Position numbers and translations under genes: made by a program. The notes beneath the pieces are model-generated. The model made no database searches and was not told the origin of the DNA. It worked only from the letters and a program-made list of their open reading frames with translations. Positions 1 to 10,400 of a stretch of DNA of 64,000 nucleotides are shown here, one piece after another; within the stretch, counting starts at the first letter, position 1, and each line of letters opens with the position of its first letter. This DNA is from Obelidium mucronatum (taxonomy: Eukaryota > Chytridiomycota > Chytridiomycetes > Chytridiales > Chytriomycetaceae): contig JAIVFH010000065.1 of NCBI GenBank assembly GCA_025765595.1, positions 124,001 through 188,000 of the forward strand. The letters are read 5' to 3'.

Positions 1-529
1 TCTTTCCAAAGTGCCAATGTCATCTGAGTCCGCATTCTGCATAACTTGATCTCCATCACTATTTGCTTGGTTCTTATTGGTAATTTCTGTGCTTTGGATA
101 TCGTTTTCTTCCTGTAGTTGTGCTGAATCCCCAGAAGCGGCTGCCGCTGCACTTTCTTCCAGTTTCTTCAATCGTGATTCAATGCGAAGATTTATATCAA
201 GAAGCTTCTGTCCTTTGTCAGGCAGCGACGCAACGAAAGCTCTGCTCGGGGTGGGAAGTGGTTCAGCATTAGGCAAAACATCGCACAAGTACCCACTTCT
301 TGCTCAGCATTTCATCGTTTCGATGCTTCAGTTGTTTCAGAGCTCTGAGATCTGTTGTCGTTTCTATTGCCAGGACATCGGGATGCTTAATGTTGAGTGA
401 GATGGAAGCTTTCTTGGGTCCGGCACCAGCAGCTCTGTTTGCAAATGAGGTGGGAGCAGATGGAAAGGCGTTCCGGTTTGGCGCGAGGACGTTCGGCATG
501 TGCTTTGGTGGTGGTTGTATTGTGTCCAT
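1..529 (-). CDS. Gdown1/GRINL1A (POLR2M)-like protein, 3' end beyond window
   Basis: Two exons are visible. The first runs from the ATG at 529 down to 297 and the second continues from 241 off the window edge; a 55-nt intron (296-242, branch-like CTAAT, acceptor CAG) joins them in phase 2. Around the junction the protein reads DLRALKQLKHRNDEMLSK then FVASLPDKGQKL, which resembles the conserved block of GRINL1A/Gdown1 (ending in LPDKG-K), a negative factor that binds RNA polymerase II and is countered by Mediator. The N-terminus is Pro/Ala-rich and the tail is acidic and Gln-rich, probably disordered. It starts 52 bp from the divergent F-box gene, so the two probably share a promoter. The family call rests on one short block, and the C-terminus cannot be seen. 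Confidence 0.55.
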
Positions 530-581
530 TGCTTGATCAAAAATAAAGTAAAAATAAAAATAATAGTTTTGTGAATCATAC

Positions 582-1508
582 ATGCATTCGTGTGTTCTGA
601 CTGAGCTCCCTGTCGAACTAATCGAAGAGATTCTCTCGTGGATCAACCCGTCGAATTCCATCCGTCTCGCGCGTCTCTGCTCAAAGTTTGCCGCCATTGT
701 CTCTTCAAGCCACTTTGCCAACCTTAATCTTGCACGCTTGGGTCTGCTGAAACCAACTGCAACAACAGTCACAACAACAAAAACAACAACTCCGTGGATA
801 TCAAATCTAAATAGTGCTTGGTTCCATTGGCCGCAAAACTACCAAGAAGTCTACTGTCAGCACATCCTTGTGGCCCCAATTAACTTGCACAACAGCACCA
901 ACACCAACAGCAGCATCGACGGCATCAAATGGACAAGCAAATCACAACGCGGCAGAATTCCTTCCTGCCTAAACATAATCACATACCTGAAGCGTTTAGA
1001 TCTCTGCTTCAACGAATTGGCAGGCCCTATTCCAGACACTCTCACAGAACTAGTTCATCTCGAAATACTCTACCTGGACCACAACAAGCTGACTGGCACT
1101 ATTCCTGCCAATCTGTTCTCGCGTTGTCCGCGGCTCAGGTGTGTGCGACTCTGTGATAATGAGTTGGAAGGTGAGATTCCAAGCAATTTGGGGGATGCAA
1201 TGTGCTTGGAGTATTTCAATGTTTCAAGGAATCGATTGACGGGTCGGATTCCAGAGTCTGTCGGACAGTTGGTTTATTTGGAAGAGTTTGGCGCGTCTTC
1301 GAATGGATTGGTCGGCGAGGTGCCACTTCAACTACTTGGTTTGGAAGATTTGAAGTGTTTGTACTTGAAGAATAATGAGGGTTTGGATTATGACAGAATT
1401 CAATACGTGATTGATAAGGAGGTGCACCTGATTTCGTTGCATCAGACGGATGTGAAGGCGATTGCTGATTGTTTGCCGGGAAGAGTTGATTTACATGTTA
1501 GCCGTTGA
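582..1508 (+). CDS. F-box-like protein with plant-type leucine-rich repeats
   Basis: Single-exon protein of 308 residues. Residues about 6-45 (LTELPVELIEEILSWI...) look like an F-box, the segment that binds Skp1 in SCF ubiquitin ligases. Residues about 125-280 hold five or six LRRs of the plant-specific type, with the LxxLxLxxNxLxGxIP pattern (for example LDLCFNELAGPIP and LYLDHNKLTGTIP). Known family behaviour suggests a substrate adaptor for ubiquitination, with the LRR arc binding the target; that role is inferred. A Thr-rich linker (TTVTTTKTTTP) separates the two parts. No signal peptide or membrane segment is seen, so it is probably intracellular. The target cannot be predicted. Confidence 0.75.
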   Translation: MHSCVLTELPVELIEEILSWINPSNSIRLARLCSKFAAIVSSSHFANLNLARLGLLKPTATTVTTTKTTTPWISNLNSAWFHWPQNYQEVYCQHILVAPINLHNSTNTNSSIDGIKWTSKSQRGRIPSCLNIITYLKRLDLCFNELAGPIPDTLTELVHLEILYLDHNKLTGTIPANLFSRCPRLRCVRLCDNELEGEIPSNLGDAMCLEYFNVSRNRLTGRIPESVGQLVYLEEFGASSNGLVGEVPLQLLGLEDLKCLYLKNNEGLDYDRIQYVIDKEVHLISLHQTDVKAIADCLPGRVDLHVSR

Positions 1509-1648
1509 TGTATCTGTTGATATAAAGTACCCCGATTTTAGTTGGTTAAAATAAACTTGCGTTCTCTTGGCATTCTCTGGTGTACTGTGAGATTTAGAAG
1601 CAAGGAGTTGGTTTTGGCCAATTTTTAGACCTCCCTTTTCAAATCCAA

Positions 1649-2782
1649 ATGAAGGTGTGTTGGCACTTGACAACCCACCACCTCCTTCCACAGCCATCGG
1701 CATCAATTCAAACCGTCGACAACATTGTCTGAGAGATCGAAACAAAGAGATTCGGATGCTGGAGTTGTCTTGAGAGCCTCGGATGCGGTGGGGATGGGAG
1801 GAGGAGGAGAGACATGCATCTCGCTGGCGAATAACTCAAACAACTGAACTACTCGGGAGTAACGACAGTGTCCTGGATGCGCAATTTGAATTCGATATCG
1901 ACATTGTGTGAACGAGACGACTCAGCTCGATCTTTGTGTCAATCTGTTGTCCCCTATTCAAGAATCCAAACCAACGAAACTAACGCAACTTTCCGTTTAG
2001 TTGAACATCGCCAACCCATCTTTGGGTACCCAAAAGATGATCGAGATTGATGACGAGCGTAAGACGTACGTAGTTGATGCCCTTCGTTTTTGTCTGTTCC
2101 CCAGTTAACATTTTGTCGACACAGTCGTATCTTCTACGACAAGCGCATGTCCCAGGAAGTCAAGGCTGACGGTCTCGGAGACGAGTTCAAGGGATACGTC
2201 TTCAAGATCACTGGAGGAAACGACAAGCAGGGTTTCCCAATGAAGCAGGGTGTCCTCCGTCCAGGCCGTGCTTCCCTCCTTCTCTCCAAGGGCCACTCTT
2301 GCTACCGTGCCCGCCGCACTGGTGAGCGTAAGAGAAAGACTGTCCGTGGATGCATTGTCGCCTCCGACATTGCCGCCCTCTCTCTTGTCCTCGTTAAGCA
2401 GGGAGACAGCGAAATCCCAGGCCTCACTGACGTCTCCAACCCAAAGCGTTTGGGACCAAAGCGTGCCAGCAAGATCAGAAAGCTCTTTTCTCTCTCCAAG
2501 GAAGACGATGTCCGCAAGTACGTTATCCGTCGTGAAATCACCCCAAAGAAGGAAGGAAAGAAGCCATTCAGCAAGGCACCAAAGATCCAACGTCTTGTTA
2601 CTCCACTTACCCTCCAGCGTAGACGTGCTCGCTTCGCCTTGAAGAAGAAGGCTCAGGAAACTGCCCGTGAGCAGGCTGCTGACTACGCCAAGCTGTTGGC
2701 TCAAAGAGTCAAGGACAGAAAGGAGAAGAGATCCGAGACCCGTAAGCGTCTCTCCAGTCTCCGTAAGAGTGCCACTGCTTAA
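1649..2782 (+). CDS. RPS6: 40S ribosomal protein S6 (eS6)
   Basis: Three coding exons give 242 residues, normal for eS6 (about 236-249). Exon 1 is just ATGAAG (1649-1654), followed by a 346-nt intron ending in TTTAG at 2000. Exon 2 is 2001-2065 ([20 protein letters not shown]) and exon 3 is 2125-2782, starting in the conserved [12 protein letters not shown] block. The product is a structural protein of the small ribosomal subunit. The C-terminus is highly basic and ends [10 protein letters not shown], like the TOR/S6-kinase phosphorylation tail of other eukaryotes. The start was chosen because MK-LNI is the universal eS6 N-terminus; the longer unspliced frame from 2090 lacks it. A first coding exon of two codons with a long first intron is common in fungal ribosomal protein genes. 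No frame break is present. Confidence 0.93.
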
Positions 2783-3086
2783 GTTCTTGTTCCTTGCGCT
2801 TGAGTTGGGGTTTTTTTTCGTTCGGTGTGTTGAAGGGGTTTTATGTTGGACTAGTAAGTCCAAGCCGGTATACATTGATGTAATACAACCAATATTTGAA
2901 AAATGTTTTATTTTTGTGCCCTTTTTCGTGAATCAGACTTGCACCTCAACAATGGACGTGAGCAAAGTGAAAATTATCGAGGCTTGCTGAGTCGGATTAT
3001 CTGATTCGCAGTTCGTGATTTAAAATCGTAACTTCAGCCAAAGAACTTTTATTAAAAACATAGCCAAACACTTGTTAAGCATAGAA
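2783..3086. other. Intergenic tail-to-tail region
   Basis: This 304-bp stretch lies between the RPS6 stop and the stop of the GH114-like gene on the other strand. It is T-rich and must contain both 3' UTRs. No ORF, RNA gene or clear repeat is visible. Confidence 0.6.
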
Positions 3087-3403
3087 TTATTCAGGAAAAC
3101 CGGCGGCCTTGCACACCTTACGGATGGCTTCGGTAGCCTTAAGACCAAGATTAACTCTTGTGGTACCTTCGGTGATATTAAGAGAGCGATCCACGCAATT
3201 TGTCTTTAAGCCATCAAAGAATTCTGCACAAAGAGCTTTGACATCACCAGAAACTGTTGGAATGCTTGCCCAGCAAGTTCTGGTCGACAATGTCGTGGTC
3301 TTTGCGATGGCCACCAACTCAGCAACAGCATCAGAATTGCTAGAAGGACGGGGCACATTTTTGATGTTAAGATTGGTGCAATAATCGATAGCAAAGTGCG
3401 CCT

Positions 3404-3447
<44 letters not shown>

Positions 3448-4580
3448 AGATTATGTTGTCTAAAATGGGGGAAACTTACAACTGAAGCGGCGTTTGCGGA
3501 ACACTTTTTCACAACACCTTGCGCTTCATCACCCTTAATATGCTTGCAAAGCGAAGCAACATCACTCAAGGTCACCTGCTTTGGAATGAATTCACCCCAG
3601 CGTGGGAACTTGCTGGCCAGACATTCTTGATCTTGTTTTGACAAGATGGAATACTCGCTGAGGAGGTTGTGGTTGCACTGAATGACCTCGTCAGTCAAAT
3701 CGCAGGTTTTGATGATACCACTGAAGTTGTGACTGTTCATGGTCGCACAGGCATCATTCACCGAACCGGTGATTTTGACACATCCGCCAGTTTCACCAGC
3801 ATCCAAATAGTCTGTGGCAAAAACAGGTTTACCCGCATGGATAAACATGTCGTATTGTTGGCAGTTTCCGCGGGCGGCACATTCTTCAACCATTGCAAAG
3901 TCAAACAACTCGGTCAAGTAAGGTTGTTTAACGTAGTAACGACCGCCATTCTTGCTTGCGACTTTCATGCCAAGCTTGTGGATCTGGTTTGAGAACCATT
4001 CCATGTAGGAAATGTTGTCCTCGTCAGAAAGGGGAGGTTGAAAGCCATCGCCTCCCTTGTAGTCCAAAGCCATGTTGTCGGGTTCAATTGCGTCGCAGCC
4101 GGCATCCTTCATGGCTTTGAATCTGTCTTTCATAATGTTGCGAACATTCTTGCTACGAATGTTGACATAGACTTCGTCTGGCCATCCAGGGTATGGACCT
4201 CCCAAGTCACTGGGATGGAAGCGGGGTTCATCTTCTCGACTACCCAACTCCAAAGAGCCAACTGCAGAAGAGTGCAAAGGTTTAGTACGTGATGAGGGGT
4301 CCTTTTATCAAATATATTGGCAAATCACGAGACTCAACTGTTGACGTAACAAATCACCTTTCTGTTGGGGTGATCCGCTTTGACGGCTTGAACTCCAGCA
4401 GCCCCGGTGGATGCAACGTCAATCGCATACACCATGGCGGGCACCGTAGCATTAGGATGCTCGCCACTCAAGTTCCACTGTTTTATGTTGTTACACAGTT
4501 AGACATGATGACAAACAATTGACACATACGCTTAGTCCCACCTGCCATGATGCACCAACTTGTACGCCCCAGGTCATTAT
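3087..4580 (-). CDS. GH114-like (endo-alpha-1,4-polygalactosaminidase-type) protein, first exon not found
   Basis: Four exons can be joined: 4580-4542, 4477-4339, 4261-3480 and 3401-3087. The spliced protein reads VGASWQ-WNLSGE, then VICYVN-IGSLELGSRED, then GCDAIEPDN and FAMVEECAARG. That order matches the TIM-barrel Glyco_hydro_114 family (TM1410-like), which includes enzymes cutting alpha-1,4-linked galactosamine polymers. DAIEPDN and VEEC carry the acidic residues typical of the active site. After the barrel comes a Cys-containing C-terminal region of about 150 residues. The last intron (3479-3402) contains a 41-base T tract on the plus strand. An upstream exon coding a signal peptide is expected in 4590-5500 but I could not identify it, so the N-terminus is incomplete. 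The substrate is inferred only from the family. Confidence 0.7.
3406..3446. repeat. 41-base T homopolymer inside an intron
   Basis: Uninterrupted T run on the plus strand, lying within the last intron of the GH114-like gene (poly-A in the transcript). It is one of three very long homopolymers in the window, all inside introns. Confidence 0.95.
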
Positions 4581-5564
4581 CTGTAGTTAGGAGGCTGGTT
4601 AGGAGGTTCTTTTTTTTTTTTTGCAGAATTTTTGTTGTCTGGAGAAAAAACAATTTTTTCGGATCTTCATTTTCTTGGCCACGAGAATTTAATTTTATGG
4701 TTAAGCCAGACATGCTTGACCTGTGCGAGAGCACTTATCCTCAAGAGGATTCGAAAGCGTGGGCTAAAGATGGCTTGTGAACCAAAAAACAAAGTGGCCA
4801 AGTGTTTCGAGGCTTGTCAACCGCCAAGGATCCATGTTCTTTTTGGATAAAGCCCACCTCGTGGCCATCAATTTGACATGGCATATCTGTCGATCTGACG
4901 GATATAGCACCAAGAACAGCTTCGAATATTCATTATTCAAGCAGACAATGCATCTACCTTGACACCAATGGTTGGCCAGAAGCGATTTCACACTTTATTC
5001 AACTCTTGCCATAGACAAATTAAGCAACTTTTCCAGCAAACTCTTGGCCTTGAACCTCGTTTGCAAAGTCGATTCTCACGGGTTGATTTGGAGTGGAAAA
5101 TCGTTACATGCATTGAGAAAACACCACACAGCCCAATTTGTATCACTAGCACATTTTTTTCTTCCATTATGCAAGTACTTCAACATATGGCGTTTTATTA
5201 TCAAGTCTTGAAGTGAGCAGCATATGTTCCCGTGTTTTTGACTTTGCAATGTATTGCAACCATTTTGTGAAAGAAAAGGTTGTTTGATACTAGAAGAAGA
5301 AAAAAAGCAGGTATGTGCTGGTAAGAATTACAATGAGAGCTGGATGGTTACCCTTCTTACGCGTTGAGTTTGTCCAGGAATAGTGACTTATCGAACAGAG
5401 CTATTGATGGAGTTTGATGACATTTTGAGTGGTGAATATCATATGATGGACGGCACTGCTTTCAAGGTTTGAGAAGCAATCGAAAGCTGTCTCCAGTTTT
5501 GATTGAACTAGAAAAAAAGACAGGCAAAACGACTACTGACAGAAATAAAACACACGTCTCTTTT
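4581..5564. other. Gene-free stretch, probably GH114 5' region plus 3' region of the next gene
   Basis: About 980 bp between the first recognised exon of the GH114-like gene and the stop of the beta-sandwich repeat protein, both on the minus strand. No ORF here has recognisable domains. The missing signal-peptide exon and promoter of the GH114-like gene are probably here. Confidence 0.5.
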
Positions 5565-7198
5565 TCAACGAGTTTTTGGACACGAAACATCAACCTGGAA
5601 GGCCAGAGAAGATGCAGCAACAGTGTATCCATCACTCAACAAGTAATAAACCTGATATTTCCACGCACTTGCCGGAGAATTTAAGCTAATTGTGTTTTGA
5701 TTCTTGGAACTAGCAGTATTCACGTATGCCCATGCCGCGTAACTAGAAGGACATTGCGTCGCGGAACACGCGCCAACGGGATACACTCCCAACCAATCCT
5801 TGGACCCTGCCCCGGATCCTGTAACCTTCCAAGTTGCATTAAAAGAGCCGCCTGTAGTAATACATTTGTTTTCGACCGTGACTGCAAACGTTGGTAAGAT
5901 CGTTGGAGAAGGGGAGACGGTGGTTACAGCAGTTGTAGTTGTTGTTGAATCGCAAGATGCTGCAACCTTGAAAGTCTGACACTTTGCAGCAATAGTACTT
6001 CCATTGTCTGGGTAATAGTAGCCAATATAGGTTCCTGGAGCAGTTGGGACTGGCATGTTCAAGTACCCGTTTGTGGAACCTACAGTGGATTTGACGAAGC
6101 CCCACATGGTTGATGTTGTGTTACAAGTGCTTTCTGTGCATGAATTCACACTTATGTAGTCCTATAAAATATTTGAGGTCGTGAGATTGAAGGCGGTATT
6201 TCGCATGTGTTTTTTTTTTACCTTCAAGCCATTTCCAGCAGATGCGACCCAAGCAAAGTTAAGCATTGACCCCACAGGAAGACATGGCGAATAATTAACA
6301 AGGCTCAAAGAATACTGAGATGGAATAGGAGAAGTGGTGGGGCCGGGAGTAGCTGTCGACGTTGCAGTTGCCACTCCACATGAGGCGGAAATTGTGAAAA
6401 TTGTAGACGAGTTTGCAATTGTATATCTGTTGTTTAGCAAGTAATACACTTGGTACTTTCCGGCCGTCGTTGGAGCTGGAATGCTGACAGATCCTTGAAA
6501 CTTGGACGTTGTGGTGTTTACTTACTTGTACGCTGATGTGTTTGGACATGTTGTGTTGGAACAGGTACCGACAGGAAATACTCCGATCCAGTCATTGGAT
6601 GCTGCGTTGCCCTGTGTGGTTGTCCAAGTGGCAGAAATAGTAGTACTTGCTTGGATGCATTTGCTAGAATCAACCGAAACAGAGTATCTTGGGATTTCAG
6701 CTGTACTAGTAGTTGTTGCAAATGTGGTAGAAGATGTTGGCACGTTTGCTGTAGAGGTTTTAGTACTACTAGTAGTTGTGGTCGAAGAGGAGGCAGTGGC
6801 AGCGCAGGTTGCTGCTGATTGAACATAGAAAGATGTGGACCGAGCTGCATATGTATACCCATTTTTCAAGAGGTAATATGCAGTGAAATTTCCCACAGAG
6901 CTTGGTGCCTTCATGGTAAGGACGCCGCTTGTCGAGCTTGAAGTTGTGCTGATGTAGCTCCAAGCGCTTAATTGGACAGTGCAGGTAGCAGTTGTTGGAA
7001 CGCATTCTCCTGGCGCGTACGTTCCGATCCAGTCCTATATTGAAATCAGCAAAACGAAAGAAGGCGTGTCTACAAATAAAGCGAATGTACCAATACGTTG
7101 TTTCCTGCTGTTGCAGTCCAAGCAAAGTGCATCATGTAGTCGATTGGGATACAGGCAGGTGCACCAACAAGATTCAGCGTGTACGCAGGGGCACTCAT
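5565..7198 (-). CDS. Cell-surface protein with four SKICH-like beta-sandwich repeats; in-frame stop in the second repeat
   Basis: Reading from 7198 to 5565, four copies of a domain of about 110 residues appear. Each pairs a Trp-containing strand near its start (FAWTATAGN, ISATWTTTQGN, NATWKVTGSG) with DW(I/L)G.(F/Y)PVG.C and then YYLL..GYT.A..S..F.V; the third copy has DYISVNSC. This pattern resembles the SKICH/CALCOCO beta-sandwich. Thr/Ser-rich linkers between copies suggest O-glycosylation and an extracellular site, which is inference. Two introns fall at equivalent positions, just before DWIG (about 7085-7036) and before DYIS (about 6220-6163). A TAA at 6524-6522 interrupts the second copy, yet homology resumes immediately (VNTTTSKF). 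The gene may be a pseudogene, a read-through or a sequence error. An upstream exon for a signal peptide is likely but unproven. Function unknown. Confidence 0.55.
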
Positions 7199-7435
7199 TT
7201 CGTGGGTCTTTTTTTCTTGGAAACAAAGGTTTCAAAGATAAATGCAGTTTCAGCCGAAATTATTTTTGGCGGATTCGCAAGCCAAATAATCTTACGATGT
7301 ACGTAAGCCAGGGCAACCAAAGTCCGACGACCAGTGAAGCAAAAATCGGTAAATAGACAATAGAAGAAGTGGTGAATAGATCATATTCAGTATTTATTTT
7401 ATTTTATTTAATTAAAATCAAAACAACAAAAAACA

Positions 7436-10400
7436 ATGGCGGGCGCAGTTGTGCGGATTCCCACAACGTCGCTATGGCACGCGATGCACGCGCCTCTCGT
7501 GGACCGCCTGACGAGCGCGGCGCTGGCGGAGGCGTGTCCGAACACGGGCGCGTGTCCGAACGCGGACGCGACGGCGCGGCGGCGGCTGACGACGCTGCTG
7601 CGGTTTCTCGTTGCGCAGTTTGGCGCGGCGGCGGCGGGCGCGGGCGGCTCGGCGCGGCTGCGTGCGGCGGCGGCGTTCGTGGCCGCGCTGCACTACGCCG
7701 CCTTCGTCGACGCCGCCGCCGCCGCCGACGCCGCGCTGGCCGTGGCGCGCGCGCGCGAGCTGCGGCTGCTGGCGCTGGCGAGTCTGGCCGACCTGGCGCG
7801 CCAGCTGGACTCAGACAATCTGCGCAAGCTGCTGCGTCTGTCTGCGGACGCGGCCGCGTCAGAGGAGGCCGAACTCGTGCTCGAATCCCTGTTTGACTGC
7901 ATTCTGTCTCTGGTTGATGTCGAAAACACACACCGATTGCACCAAAGGCCCGAGGACGTCATGTTTCAAATTGCATGGAGAACTCATCTAGCAGTTCGGG
8001 ATCTGCTTGCTTCATTGAATAATGCTATTGAAAGGGGGGGATATCGGGGGCTTTTAATGGTGGAGTACTTCTTGAAGGGACTGTTGAAAGGACTCAACAA
8101 GCTGGAGAAACGCTGTACCGCAACATCAACAAATCAAAAGATGGTGAGGAAAGATTCTTGGAAAATTCTTTTCTTTGGGAGAGACTCTTAATCTTCGACC
8201 GGCAGATACTTGTGGCAATATTCACTGATTGCTCGGCATTCCTTGCGAGATCCATCACCTGCCTACCACTTTTGGCCACTCCTAGCACCCATCAAAAGCC
8301 TACTGTCATCAAACTCATGTCGCATCCGCTTCTACTTCTGAAACATATCGTCAATCCAATACTTCGACTTGCCATTTGGCAACCAACCATTCATCAATTT
8401 GCATCACAATGTCTGACAGAATTAGCCACGCGCGTTCAAAATGTATGCAAAGATTTATCAAAACCACGAGCCGACAAAAAAGTATCGTGGAAAGAACCCA
8501 CGTCATCGAAAGGATCGACACACGCCCAGCGCTCGGGAACTGTTCCATGGTTGATATCTGAAGCTTTATCGTCTGCTGTGCATGTAGCAGGATTTTTGGA
8601 AATAATGGCCAAATGGCTGACGACAAGCGTTTCTGATGAAAGTGAGGATGGCGACAGTCTGCCCGGCAAAATCTCGTGTTTGGATCGACGAACTTCATTC
8701 GAGATTATTCAATGGACACTTTCTACCAGAATCTATTCAGCGAGACTAGTACAATTATTTCTGCTTCCTTTTTTAGAACAAGTGGCTGGCTTAGGTGGTA
8801 TTGAGAATACGAAAGAATGCGTCGAGATTGTGATTGGGGTCTACAATGGAAGGATTGGAAAAGATAAGGGGTCAATACCTGAGCGCCCCTTGATGGGTTA
8901 GTGTGTCCTTCCCATTATAGACTGTGTGTTGAATCTCCGTCTTTGAGTTAGACACGTCTCAACCACAAAACACAATCCATTATTTAACAAAATGGCTGAT
9001 CACCACGGCTTGTTCTCGAACGGAAAAAGATGGCAAGGCTGTTAATGTATCTAGCGACAATTCGCAGCCACAACCTCCAACGAATGCCAAATTTGTATCT
9101 TATGAATCCATGTTAAATTTGAGGAAATTTGCAATTCATCTACTAGGAATATTGACAAACGGAAACCGTGAAGTAAGTCCTTCTGATACTTCCCTTGAAA
9201 AACAGTTCTGATTGTTCTTAAGATCCCTCACTTCTGTTTTTTGAAAAAAAAAGATTTCTCTTTGCCTGCTTTCACTGTTTGATGATTTTGACCCGGAAAT
9301 ACGCAAAGCAGCTGCCCACGCATTGGCTATCCGTTCTCTCAACAATGATCCCGCTCATTTTCATATTCCAAATTCAACAATCATCAGCAGTAATGCGGTT
9401 CATCATCGAGAAAGCGGAGAATGCATTTTCGACGATCCTAGAGATGCATATGGGATTGCACATTGGTTTCGGCAGAATGAGGCTGACGGCGGGGGTCTTG
9501 TTTCTGTTTCACGGAGAGAGGATCGATGGGTTGGGTTGCCTACCGCTTTGAAGACCCCCTTCAAGTACTTGATTTGGTGTTTGGATGATTCTGTTGGATT
9601 TGAAGAAGTGTGAGTTTCACGCGCTGAGCTTTCTGCCGAATAAGAACTAACTAGTGCTGTTTGAAATAGAGATAGCAAATGGCAAGGATCAGATCTAGAG
9701 CGAGCCTCTTTTGGGGAATGGGCCTTCTACATATCAAAACATATTTACTCGGAATGCCCCATTCTTGCGAATCCAAACATTTATTCCATGTCAACAAAGG
9801 GGCTTCATTTGCCGACTCTATCGGACCCGCGGCAAAAATCCGTTGTTAAAGTCGCTAATGAACTAATGTCGCGTCTCATGAGTGAAGCTCCCATTTCAGT
9901 TTCTAAACCAGAAAACGCCAAACAGGGAAAGCCTGTATATTCAAAAGACCAGCTATTTTCCCTGCATCATTGCATCGCCTTTATCGCAACCGGAATTCTT
10001 GAAGGATCCAAATCGACAGAAACAATCCCCCATTGCGATCACAGAGTCCTCCGTGCATTCGGCAATGTGCTTCATAGACTTCGACACGACGAAACCCCGC
10101 TGCTACGCGTAATTGTCCTTGAATCACTTGCAAGAGTTTTAGGCGCCGGCGCCTTGATTGATCGTGTGAATGAAGCCAACCTTGTAACCGCCAACGATAT
10201 GGTTCAAGATCTTTTCCCCAACTTTTCGCAAAAAAAGGAAACGGGTGCCACAGCCTTGTCCAAAGACTCTATTGAATCATTGGAAATTATATATCGTTTA
10301 GTAAGAGGGCTGCATCCATTTGATGGGGATGAAGAACAAAGAATCATTTGGGGATCCGAAAAGTATGATTTAGTTGATCAGCATTTGAAAGTGAGTGCCT

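Noticed and set aside
2105..2875. 256-residue ORF opposite RPS6
   Set aside because: Antisense shadow of the RPS6 coding sequence; no domain, and eS6 on the other strand is certain.
3380..3480. Poly-Lys stretch in the GH114-like protein
   Set aside because: It is read-through of an intron containing a T run; GTAAGT and CCAG splice sites remove it in frame.
4764..4991. Signal-peptide exon for the GH114-like gene
   Set aside because: No candidate ORF here has a hydrophobic signal core with a donor matching the phase of the exon at 4580.
7404..7931. Arg/Ala-rich ORFs on both strands at the start of the large gene
   Set aside because: They result from high GC, which removes stop codons in all frames; the plus-strand frame alone connects to the spliced gene.
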